NCBI GenBank assembly: GCA_021413735.1
Contig: JAIOPV010000086.1
Location: forward strand, 1-64,000
Direction of reading: 5' to 3'
Source: Planctomycetota bacterium
Lineage (GTDB): Bacteria; Planctomycetota; Planctomycetia; Gemmatales; Gemmataceae
Length of the DNA stretch: 64,000 nucleotides
Part shown: positions 30,277 to 38,528 of the stretch, piece after piece
Numbering within the stretch: the first letter of the stretch is position 1
Layout: the number at the start of each line of letters is the position of its first letter
Program-made: the position numbers and the translations under genes
The notes under the pieces: model-generated
What the model was told of the DNA's origin: nothing
Seen by the model: only the letters and a program-made list of their open reading frames with translations
Database searches by the model: none

Positions 30277-31872
30277 GTGTCTAAGTATTTGTTTCTGGCC
30301 GTGGTGTTCTTCGGCGTTTGTCCCCCGCTTTCCGCTTCCCCAAAGCCCAACATTGTTTTCATCCTGGCTGATGACCTTGGGTACTCCGATCTTGGCTGCT
30401 ATGGCAGCGAGATTGCGACACCTAATCTTGATGCGCTGGCGAAGAATGGCCTTCGATTTTCGCAAGCCTATAACACGGCACGCTGCTGGCCATCACGGGC
30501 TGCCCTGCTGACCGGAAGGTATGCCCAGCAAATCCACCGTGACAAACTTCCTGGTATGGCCGGAGGTGGGGTGGTTGGGGTGCGCCAAAAGTGGGCGAGG
30601 TTACTGCCAGACTTCCTTGCACCAGTCGGGTATCGCTGCTACCACAGTGGCAAGTGGCACGTGGATGGCAAAGTCCTTGCGGCTGGTTTCGATCGATCGC
30701 TCAACATCAATAACCCAGGCAACTACTTCACGGCACGTGGAACCTTACTGAACGATGTCGCTGTGAAACCGCCCGCGAATGAGAAAGACTACTACATCAC
30801 GATTGCTACGGCTGACCACGCGATTGACTGCCTCAAAGACCATGCGGCGAATCACAAGGGCAAACCCTTCTTCCAGTATATCGCCTTTCACGCGCCACAT
30901 TTTCCGCTCCATGCACTCCCAGAAGATATCGCCAAATACAGCGACAAGTATCTTGACGGCTGGGAGAAGATGCGAGAAGCCCGCTTCGCGAGACAGAAGG
31001 AAATGGGCCTGACGAACACAACTCTTTCAGCCGTCGAACGGGATCTGGGACCGCCAGCGCGTTTCCCTGATGCGTTCAAGAAACTCGGTTCCGGCGAAGT
31101 CGAGTTCCCCATTCCCTGGAGTGAACTGACGAAGGAACAACGCCGATTCCAGGCAACGAAGATGGCGATTCATGCCGCGATGGTGGATCGCATGGACCGT
31201 GAGATCGGGCGGGTGCTGGATCAACTCAAAGCGATGAACGCCCTGGACAACACCCTGATCTTGTTCGCCTCGGATAACGGGGCGAGTGCTGAGATCATGG
31301 TGCGAGACGGCGGCCACGACTCCAGCGCGCCTCCGGGCAGCGCGGCCACGTACCTCTGCCTTGGACCAGGGTTTTCGAGCATGTGCAACACTCCTTTCCG
31401 AAGGCATAAGACCTGGGTTCACGAAGGTGGCATCAGCACCCCATTCATCGCTCATTGGCCCGCTGGTATCGCCTCGAAGGGTGAAGTGCGTCATACACCG
31501 ACGCATTTCATCGACTTCGTTCCCACGGTACTCGACCTTCTCGGGTCCGAATTGCCAAAGCAATGGGAAGGGGCGTCAATCCCTCCGTTCCCTGGCAGGA
31601 GCCTCGTTCCGGCTTTCGCGAAGGATGTTGCGATTGCACGCGACAGCATTTGGTGGCTTCACGACGGCAACCGCGCGATACGAGTGGGTGACTGGAAACT
31701 GGTCGCGGCAGCAGGCCAGAATTGGGAGCTTTACGATTTGAATGTTGATCGGGCCGAGCAAATGAATCTCGCTGCGAAGAAGCCGGACAAAGTCAAAGAA
31801 CTGAGCGATCTTTGGCAGCGGCAGACCGACACCTTCGTCGAGTTGGTGAAAAGCGATCAAACCAAGAAGTAG
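30277..31872 (+). CDS. Secreted sulfatase 2 (531 aa)
   Basis: The start is a GTG with AGGAG just upstream. The signal peptide YLFLAVVFFGVCPPLSAS is followed by PNIVFILADDLGYSDLGCYG and the formylglycine site CWPSR (Cys70) in a RCWPSRAALLTGRY context, then HSGKWHV. The C-terminal subdomain has the usual RVGDWKLV...WELYDLNVDRAEQ pattern of arylsulfatase A-like enzymes. Same strand as the esterase upstream, 112 bases away. Confidence 0.92.
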   Translation: MSKYLFLAVVFFGVCPPLSASPKPNIVFILADDLGYSDLGCYGSEIATPNLDALAKNGLRFSQAYNTARCWPSRAALLTGRYAQQIHRDKLPGMAGGGVVGVRQKWARLLPDFLAPVGYRCYHSGKWHVDGKVLAAGFDRSLNINNPGNYFTARGTLLNDVAVKPPANEKDYYITIATADHAIDCLKDHAANHKGKPFFQYIAFHAPHFPLHALPEDIAKYSDKYLDGWEKMREARFARQKEMGLTNTTLSAVERDLGPPARFPDAFKKLGSGEVEFPIPWSELTKEQRRFQATKMAIHAAMVDRMDREIGRVLDQLKAMNALDNTLILFASDNGASAEIMVRDGGHDSSAPPGSAATYLCLGPGFSSMCNTPFRRHKTWVHEGGISTPFIAHWPAGIASKGEVRHTPTHFIDFVPTVLDLLGSELPKQWEGASIPPFPGRSLVPAFAKDVAIARDSIWWLHDGNRAIRVGDWKLVAAAGQNWELYDLNVDRAEQMNLAAKKPDKVKELSDLWQRQTDTFVELVKSDQTKK

Positions 31873-32123
31873 CCGCAACTCGTGATGAGCGTTTCTTGCA
31901 AACAACAAGAGATGGCTGGACACACGACCTCATCGGCGAAGCAATGGAGACAGCGATGAGGAAACTGTGCGAGCCGAAGCAATCCGGCCCGATAATTGTT
32001 GACCTGCCGCCCACTGGGAGGAACTGATCTCGGTCGTCGGGGTTTGGTCTTTCAGCGTGGTTCGGTTGAGGTTCCTCAAGGTTCGCCAACCCGCAAAACA
32101 CCAACCCACGGGAATGTCCAGCA

Positions 32124-33497
32124 ATGCGTCTCGTTCTTATCGTCATTGTGCTTTGTCTTCACGCCAGTGCTGGGCTGTCTGCGGACTCGCCGAAGCCACT
32201 GAACCTGCTCGTCATCACCGCGGACGACATGAACGCGGATTCCAGCGGGTGGAACGGCAACAAGCTTGGCGCGACACCAAACCTCGACGCATTCGCAAAG
32301 ACCGCGCACCGGTTCGTCAACAGTCACGTCACCGTTCCGATCTGCCAGCCGAGCCGGTCGGCGCTCATGACCGGCCGCGTCCCGCACCGCAACGGCGCAC
32401 TCGGGTTCGACCCTATCCGACGCGACGTGCCAACACTCGTCGAGATTCTCCGAGACAAGGGATACTACACCGCGGCCATCGCCAAGGCCGTGCACATGGC
32501 ACCCGCCGCGAAGTTCCCTTGGCACACGATCGGCGAACAGTCGCTGGGCAAGCAACCGACAAAACTCGCCGAGAAGTTCCGCGAGATGCTCGCCGCCGCC
32601 GCGAAGGAGAAGAAGCCGTTCTTCATCAATGCGAACATCTGCGACCCGCACCGGCCGTTCATCACTGCGAAGACGAAGGTCGACGAACTCGATGGCGCGA
32701 AGGTCTATAAGCCGGACGAAGTGACGGTCCCGGCGTTCCTCGACGACATCCCGCGCGTGCGCGAAGAAGTCGCGCAATACTACTCCAGCGTGAGTCGCTT
32801 CGATGTCGCATTCGGCCTCGTGATGAAGGAGTTGGTCGCCTCGGGACGCGGTGCCGACACCATCGTGGTATTTATGTCGGATCACGGTATGGCGTTTCCG
32901 TTCTCGAAAGCGACCGTGTACCTGAATGGCACATGGTCGCCTGTGTTGGTCCGCATCCCCGGCATGAAGGAACCGCAAACGCGAGCTGAGTTCGTGAGTA
33001 GCGTGGACGTGATGCCAACAGTGCTGGAATTGCTCGACGTGAAGCCGCCAGCGGAGATGGACGGACGCTCGTGGGTTCCGCTCCTCAAGGGCGAGACGCA
33101 ACCCGACCGCGACTTCGTCATCACACACGTAAACACGGTAAGCAGCGGGAAGTCGTTCGCCCAGCGGTGCATCCGCACCAAGGACCGCTCGCTGATGCTC
33201 CACGCGTGGGTCGGCGGCCCGGACAAGTTCCGCGTCGAGGCAATGAGCGGCCTGAGCTTCGCCGCGATGAACGCCTCGACCGACGCGGTGATTCGGGCAC
33301 GCGTGAAGCAACTTGTGGACGGTGAGACCCTGATGTTATTCGACACAGTCGCCGATCCGGCCGAGCGGAAGAACCTCATCAACGACCCGAAGTACGCGAA
33401 CGATGTTGCGGAGTTGAGCAAGAAGTTGCTCGCGCAACTGAAGAGAACCGACGACCCGCAGACAAAGGCGTTCGAGGCCGCGATCACGAAGAAGTAG
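32124..33497 (+). CDS. Secreted sulfatase 3 (457 aa)
   Basis: The signal peptide RLVLIVIVLCLHASAGLSA is followed by LNLLVITADDMNADSSGW and the formylglycine site CQPSR (Cys74). The ADDMN variant with SSGWNGN and the CDPHRPF segment is typical of the N-sulfoglucosamine sulfohydrolase (heparan N-sulfatase-like) branch, though substrate assignment by eye is weak. It is 251 bases downstream of sulfatase 2; the gap carries nothing identifiable. Confidence 0.9.
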   Translation: MRLVLIVIVLCLHASAGLSADSPKPLNLLVITADDMNADSSGWNGNKLGATPNLDAFAKTAHRFVNSHVTVPICQPSRSALMTGRVPHRNGALGFDPIRRDVPTLVEILRDKGYYTAAIAKAVHMAPAAKFPWHTIGEQSLGKQPTKLAEKFREMLAAAAKEKKPFFINANICDPHRPFITAKTKVDELDGAKVYKPDEVTVPAFLDDIPRVREEVAQYYSSVSRFDVAFGLVMKELVASGRGADTIVVFMSDHGMAFPFSKATVYLNGTWSPVLVRIPGMKEPQTRAEFVSSVDVMPTVLELLDVKPPAEMDGRSWVPLLKGETQPDRDFVITHVNTVSSGKSFAQRCIRTKDRSLMLHAWVGGPDKFRVEAMSGLSFAAMNASTDAVIRARVKQLVDGETLMLFDTVADPAERKNLINDPKYANDVAELSKKLLAQLKRTDDPQTKAFEAAITKK

Positions 33498-33672
33498 AAA
33501 CCCGTCGATGCGAAACGCCATCAAGGTGCCGACCGAAAAGTCTGCCTCTGAGCGAGGCCGCTGTGTCCTCCGCTCGACCCGACAGCGCGGAACTTGGCTC
33601 AATCGCATGTGTTGAATCGAGGCAGGGGTAATTCTCGCCCCTCACCAATGCCTGCAACTGACCGGAGCGACC

Positions 33673-35295
33673 ATGCGGTTCCTTTCGTATTGTGCCGCAC
33701 TGTTTCTGTTCGCCTTGTGCGGGCGGGCGGATGCCGCCGACAAGCCGAACGTGGTTGTCATCCTCGCAGACGACCTCGGGTACGGCGACGTGTCGTGCTA
33801 CAACCCGGATCACGGCAAAATCCCGACGCCGAACATCGACGCACTCGCGAAGTCAGGCATGCGCTTCACCGACGCACACTCGTCGTCGGGCGTCTGTTCG
33901 CCCACGCGGTACACTCTGCTGACGGGGCGGTACCACTGGCGCACGCGGCTTCAGCAGGGCATTGTTGGGGTGTGGGGCGCGCCGCTCATCGCCCCGGATC
34001 GGTTGACGATAGCGGGCCTGGCGAAGCAGCACGGCTACCACACGGCCTGCGTCGGGAAGTGGCACCTCGGGTGGGACTGGCCCATCCCTGCGGACGACAA
34101 GAAGCATTTCCAGGGGCTCGGCGGCAAGGGGAAGGGCAAGGCTGATACCGAGCCCACCGCGGAACAGGTCGCCGCGTGGAAGCGAGTCTTTGCTCAGCAG
34201 ATTCCCGGTGGCCCGACCACCCGCGGGTTCGACGAGTACTTCGGCACCGATGTCCCGAACTGGCCGCCGTACTGCTTCATCGAGAAGGACCGTACCGTCG
34301 GCATCCCTTCCACCCTGTTGCCCGCGAAGGAGTTCACGAACAACCTCGCGAGTCAGCAAGGTCCGGCGCTCCCGGAGTGGAAACTCGACGCGATCCTGCC
34401 GGCGCTCGGGGACCGGGCCTGCGACATCATCGCCAAGCAGGCCAAGGCAAAGCAGTCGTTCCTGCTGTACCTGCCGCTGACGGCCCCGCACACACCCCTC
34501 GCCGTCGCCAAGGAGTGGCAGGGGAAGAGCGACCTGAAGCACCCGTATGCCGACTTCGTCATGCAGACCGACGCTGTCGTTGGCCGCGTATTGGAGGCGA
34601 TCAAGGCGGCTGGAGTCGAGGACAACACGCTCATCGTGTTCACCAGCGACAACGGGTGCGCCCCGTACATCGGCGCGAAGGAACTCGAGTCGCGGGGACA
34701 TTTCCCCAGTGGGCCGCTGCGGGGGTACAAGGCCGACGCATGGGAGGGTGGCCACCGCATCCCATTCGTCGTTCGTATGCCCGGCGTGGTGAAGCCCGGT
34801 TCCACCTGTTCGCAGACGATCTGCTCGGTGGACATCCTGGCGACTCTGGCCGACGTGCTGGGTGCGAAACTCCCAGTGACCGCGGGCGAGGATAGCGTCA
34901 GCCTCATGCCGCTCCTTCGCAACGAGGACAAACCGATTCACGAGGCCGTGGTACACCACTCGGCGGCGGGCGTGTTCGCGGTTCGCTCTGGGAAGTGGAA
35001 GCTGATCCTCGGCCCCGGCAGCGGTGGGGCCGACGGCACGAAGCCGCACCTCTACGACCTCGCTGCAGACATCGGCGAGAAAACCGATCTCGCCGCACGG
35101 CACCCCGAGGAGGTGAAACGCCTCACAGAATTGATGGAGAAGTTCGTCGCGGACGGTCGCAGCACCCCGGGCGAGAAGCAGAAGAACGACGTGACGATTC
35201 AGATTCACAAGAAGGTGAAGGCCGACCCGCCCCCGAAGAAGGACGCCCCGCCGAAGGCCGAAGGAGGACACTCTTGTACCGCCCCAATTCAATGA
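33673..35295 (+). CDS. Secreted sulfatase 4 (540 aa)
   Basis: The signal peptide (FLSYCAALFLFALCGRADA) is followed by PNVVVILADDLGYGDVSCYN and CSPTR (Cys75) in GVCSPTRYTLLTGRYHW, then VGKWHLGWDW. This pattern is that of arylsulfatase A/N-acetylgalactosamine-6-sulfatase-like enzymes. The C-terminus is a long Lys/Pro-rich tail (VKADPPPKKDAPPKAEG) not expected in the family, possibly a flexible anchor. It ends the sulfatase block. Confidence 0.91.
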   Translation: MRFLSYCAALFLFALCGRADAADKPNVVVILADDLGYGDVSCYNPDHGKIPTPNIDALAKSGMRFTDAHSSSGVCSPTRYTLLTGRYHWRTRLQQGIVGVWGAPLIAPDRLTIAGLAKQHGYHTACVGKWHLGWDWPIPADDKKHFQGLGGKGKGKADTEPTAEQVAAWKRVFAQQIPGGPTTRGFDEYFGTDVPNWPPYCFIEKDRTVGIPSTLLPAKEFTNNLASQQGPALPEWKLDAILPALGDRACDIIAKQAKAKQSFLLYLPLTAPHTPLAVAKEWQGKSDLKHPYADFVMQTDAVVGRVLEAIKAAGVEDNTLIVFTSDNGCAPYIGAKELESRGHFPSGPLRGYKADAWEGGHRIPFVVRMPGVVKPGSTCSQTICSVDILATLADVLGAKLPVTAGEDSVSLMPLLRNEDKPIHEAVVHHSAAGVFAVRSGKWKLILGPGSGGADGTKPHLYDLAADIGEKTDLAARHPEEVKRLTELMEKFVADGRSTPGEKQKNDVTIQIHKKVKADPPPKKDAPPKAEGGHSCTAPIQ

Positions 35296-35450
35296 CCAAA
35301 ATGGTGTCCGTTGCCGTTGTCATCGCAAGCCTCCGAAACGTGAAGGGCGATCAGCCTTCACACTCACGCACACGGCTTGCATGCTTCGTGGGATAGTGAT
35401 GACCGGCTACCCAACGGGTTGGCTGCGGAGTCCGGAACGGGAATACCTCT

Positions 35451-36257
35451 ATGACCGACAAGGAACTCTTTGAACGGTTCCAGTCTTTGTTGGACCGCAT
35501 GGTCGAATGCCGCCGATATCCGAACGAGTTTCGCGAGGAGGCGCATGACGCGGCGATCGCCGAGATCGCGACGTTCCCACGCGAGCCTCGGGTCTTGGCC
35601 GCCCTGGACCGGGCCATCGGCCGGAGTAAGCGTCGCCGGGCGGAAGCGGTCTACCTGCTGGGTGCGCTCACCGACATTCCTGGGGCGGTGGAACGCGTGG
35701 GCGACCTGCTCCGAGAGGGCGACGCCGAGACCCGCAGTTGGCTGGTCCAGATTACCGGCAGTGGCAGACTGAAGAGTCTGGCACCGGTCCTGAACGACAT
35801 CATGGTGAACGACCCGGACGAGAACTGCCGGGAGTTCGCCATCCGGGCAGCGGGGAATTTGCGGGCCGATGTGAACTTTCCGGCACTGCTGGCCCTGGCC
35901 GCTGATCCGGGGCCGATCTCGGAGTACAGCCGCATTCCCGGTAACATCCTGTGGGCACTCAAGGACTATGCCCGACCCGAGTGCAGACCCCACTTGCAGC
36001 GTGCCTTTGAGAAGCCGACAAACCTGGAGGATCCGACTATCGCCGCCTGGGGGCTGTGCAAGCTTGGGCCTCATCCAGAGGCCCACGCCCACCTCGTCGG
36101 TCTGCTAGGCGACGAGCACCGCGATGAGGATGGGGACTTTTCGGGCGTCGGCTTGCGGGCCGCTCAGGCACTCGCCGATGTCCACGGTTGGCCATTTAAG
36201 TGGGGACAGAAGGGGGTGCAAGCGGTTCTGAAGCGGCTCAGATCTCAGACGACTTGA
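35451..36257 (+). CDS. HEAT-repeat-like protein (268 aa)
   Basis: Helical pairs of about 35 residues recur through the protein, for example RRAEAVYLLGALTDIPGAVE, ETRSWLVQITGSGRLKSLAP, CREFAIRAAGNLRADVNFPA and GLRAAQALADVHGW, each with the Ala/Leu spacing of HEAT/PBS-lyase repeats. There is no signal peptide, so it is probably a cytoplasmic scaffold. It follows the sulfatase block after 155 bases but has no evident functional link. Confidence 0.7.
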   Translation: MTDKELFERFQSLLDRMVECRRYPNEFREEAHDAAIAEIATFPREPRVLAALDRAIGRSKRRRAEAVYLLGALTDIPGAVERVGDLLREGDAETRSWLVQITGSGRLKSLAPVLNDIMVNDPDENCREFAIRAAGNLRADVNFPALLALAADPGPISEYSRIPGNILWALKDYARPECRPHLQRAFEKPTNLEDPTIAAWGLCKLGPHPEAHAHLVGLLGDEHRDEDGDFSGVGLRAAQALADVHGWPFKWGQKGVQAVLKRLRSQTT

Positions 36258-36423
36258 GGGCCGAACCAGACGGCGCACTGTTACGCAAGGTGAGCGCACA
36301 TTCCCGAGCTTTTCCCGCGACGGTATTCAGCACTTGCGTTCTGGGCTCCGCCGGTCGCACCCGGAACAGCACATTCAAGACGCTGGGTGCGATGTGAGTT
36401 GCGAGACTGAGACTCGATCCGAG

Positions 36424-37836
36424 TTACCTCAAATTGATCGGATGGCCTGGGACGGACACTTGTCGCCAACGGATTACGGCCCGGTGAATCAGCACGATCG
36501 CGGCGGCACAGCCAACGGTCGTCGCGAGGGTCACCGCGGCTCCCAGGATATTGTTCAGAAACCCTGGATCAACGAGGAGGATCACACCGAGAGCGAGCAT
36601 CATCAGCCCGGAGATGAGTTTCAGAACCCGCCCTTGGTACTCGGTGAGTTTGTGCGACGACAGGGTGAACGAGAATCCGACCACAATCAAAAACAACGGA
36701 GTAACGTAAATCACGTTGTACAGTGCCAGGTATCCATAGTAACTCGCAGGAGACAGTTCGCGGAGTGTGAGGACCCGAGTATAGACAAGTGGGAATCCCG
36801 CCGTGCAGAGCAACTCGTACAGGTTCGCGGCGAAGGCCAGCGCCGCCGTTCCCGCCACAACTGGCAAGAACCCCGTTTTCCCGATGAGTGCCGTCATCCG
36901 TCTAACGAGTCGAGATCTCGCGGAGTCAGCCATCGAGAGCGATACACCCTGCTTGAACCAGAAGTAATCCTTGATGTTGATGAGGGCAGCCACTGCGGTA
37001 ATCACGCCGGCCGCGAGGGTAATGATCCGGAGGTGACCAACCAGGAAAAACAGGTTCAGCCATGCCGCCATGAACAGGAAGTAGACCAACCCCGAGATGA
37101 ACACGAACACGCCCCCGACGAGCAACATCTTCTGCCTGCTTCCAGTGTGCAACATCAGCCCGAGCAGAATCAGCAGCACGAAGAACGCGCACGGGTTGAA
37201 CGAATCCAGGCCACCTAAAACTATCGTCAATGCCGGGAGTGAGACCGCATCGGCCTTGACCGTTCCCCACCAGGGCACATCAACTGTTTGCGGTTCTGGC
37301 AGCGGCGGTGGGATTTCCAGATCGAAACTTGGCTCAGTGTCGGGCGTGACATCCGGCGGGAGCAAGAAAAGCCCAGGAATCGCGGCCACGGGAGGCTTCG
37401 GACGGCGGTCATCAACCTGTTTCTGAAATGCGTTACGGTAGTAGATGAGAGCGTCTTCCAATTGCTTCCCTGTCGTCTCGTCGCTGACGAAGCCAATCGC
37501 CAGTTGCTTGCAGTAAAAGAATGCGGGAACCTGACCGGCCTGTTTTCCGATGCTTGCAGCCATTCGACGATAGAGATCCATATTCGCGGGGTTGCCACTT
37601 ACCTCGTAGCTGAAGATTTTCAGCCACTCGTGCCGCTTCTGGGCTTCACCGAGGAATGCGTGAGCCTTGGTGCAGTGCGGACAGGTCAGCGACCAGAATA
37701 CGTGGAGGTGGAGTTGCACCTTGCCATCCGTCACCTCATACCACTTCCAGGCTGGCGGTTCTTCGGCGTGCGCGGCGGGGGCCGAGAGCAATACGGTGAA
37801 CAATGCGGCTCCAAGGAGGAGCAGATGCCTGGTCAT
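36424..37836 (-). CDS. Thioredoxin-fold domain fused to DsbD/CcdA-like membrane domain (470 aa)
   Basis: A signal peptide (HLLLLGAALFTVLLSAPAAHA) leads to a periplasmic thioredoxin-like domain with a CPHC redox motif (Cys52/Cys55). From about residue 210 there are at least six membrane helices with the CcdA-type cysteines in SFNPCAFFVLLILLG and YELLCTAGFPLVY. The protein therefore can carry reducing equivalents across the membrane to an attached periplasmic thioredoxin. Order (thioredoxin first, membrane part second) is inverted compared with E. coli DsbD, whose thioredoxin domain is C-terminal. A sigma-54-like promoter lies 40 bases upstream. Confidence 0.82.
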   Translation of the reverse strand: MTRHLLLLGAALFTVLLSAPAAHAEEPPAWKWYEVTDGKVQLHLHVFWSLTCPHCTKAHAFLGEAQKRHEWLKIFSYEVSGNPANMDLYRRMAASIGKQAGQVPAFFYCKQLAIGFVSDETTGKQLEDALIYYRNAFQKQVDDRRPKPPVAAIPGLFLLPPDVTPDTEPSFDLEIPPPLPEPQTVDVPWWGTVKADAVSLPALTIVLGGLDSFNPCAFFVLLILLGLMLHTGSRQKMLLVGGVFVFISGLVYFLFMAAWLNLFFLVGHLRIITLAAGVITAVAALINIKDYFWFKQGVSLSMADSARSRLVRRMTALIGKTGFLPVVAGTAALAFAANLYELLCTAGFPLVYTRVLTLRELSPASYYGYLALYNVIYVTPLFLIVVGFSFTLSSHKLTEYQGRVLKLISGLMMLALGVILLVDPGFLNNILGAAVTLATTVGCAAAIVLIHRAVIRWRQVSVPGHPINLR

Positions 37837-37875
37837 ACGAACTCCGGGTCAGATGCGGAACGGTATGCTGGGTTT

Positions 37876-37890
37876 GCAACTGGGGTGCCG
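37876..37890 (-). promoter_or_regulatory. Sigma-54-like promoter for the thioredoxin-DsbD gene
   Basis: Read on the minus strand: CGGCACC-CCAG-TTGC, with both invariant GG and GC and the -12 TTGC. It lies 40 bases before the ATG at 37836. A 50-base upstream block at 37977-38026 is shared with the universal-stress promoter region. Confidence 0.68.
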
Positions 37891-37976
37891 TCCACCGGGA
37901 ATGAACGCAAACCGAGCGAATGAGAGGGGCTCCAACCCTGCGACTGCTTCCACCACCCCGAACGGAGCGTCGGTGA

Positions 37977-38026
37977 TGTGCGGATTTGTGACGCCCTGCT
38001 CACCTCGGTGACCAATTCGACACACT
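37977..38026. promoter_or_regulatory. Putative activator site, shared with the universal-stress region
   Basis: It starts TGTGCGGATT and ends TGACCAATTCGACACACT. The block at 48273-48322 has exactly the same length, the same TGTG..GATT start and ends TGACGCAATTCGACACACT. The outer TGTG.CGA / TCGACACA form an inverted pair 40 bases apart, suggesting two activator half-sites. Centre about 110 bases upstream of the promoter. Confidence 0.55.
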
Positions 38027-38528
38027 GCCCTCACTGTCACCCTGGCTTCGTGTGCCACGGTCGGTGAAGTTTCGCGAAACCCTCGCTCCGGAGCGATTTG
38101 ATCGGATTTTCAGGGAGTCAGAGATCGATTCCGCCCACGCCATGGAATAGGCCCGAAATAGCTTCCCGGTATTGGCTTTTGGTTTTGACCTCCCCCCTTG
38201 TGGGGGAGGTGGCGAGGCTTTGCGAGCCGGTGGGGGTAAGGCACGTGATGCCGCTGCATCACGAATCGCAGCACGCCTGATGTTCCTTGGGAATGTGTTT
38301 GCGAGGCCGTGATTCGCTCGCGGAACTGTCCCGTCGTGGCTGTGCTGAAACGAACCCATGCCTGGGCAGGATGTGCGACTCTGTCTCACCCGTGGCGTGT
38401 TCGTTTCGAGTTCGTCCGTCTCGTGCAACACCGCATTTCCGCTGTTCACTTTTCGTCGGAAAGAGCGTCTCGATTCTCCGGGCTGGCAAGACTACAACGT
38501 CTGGAGCCATCTCCCGTCTGGAGGAACT
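38027..38528. other. Intergenic stretch with a C/G-rich hairpin
   Basis: No gene is recognisable. A perfect inverted repeat ACCTCCCCC-CTTGT-GGGGGAGGT lies at 38188-38210, followed by a GGCGAGGCTTTGCGAGCCGG hairpin; this pair has the look of a dispersed genomic repeat. The promoter of the WD40 gene should be in the last 100 bases but no strong match is visible. Confidence 0.45.

Noticed and set aside
38188-38210. Intrinsic terminator at the C/G-rich hairpin
   Set aside because: No U-run on either side; looks like a dispersed repeat.
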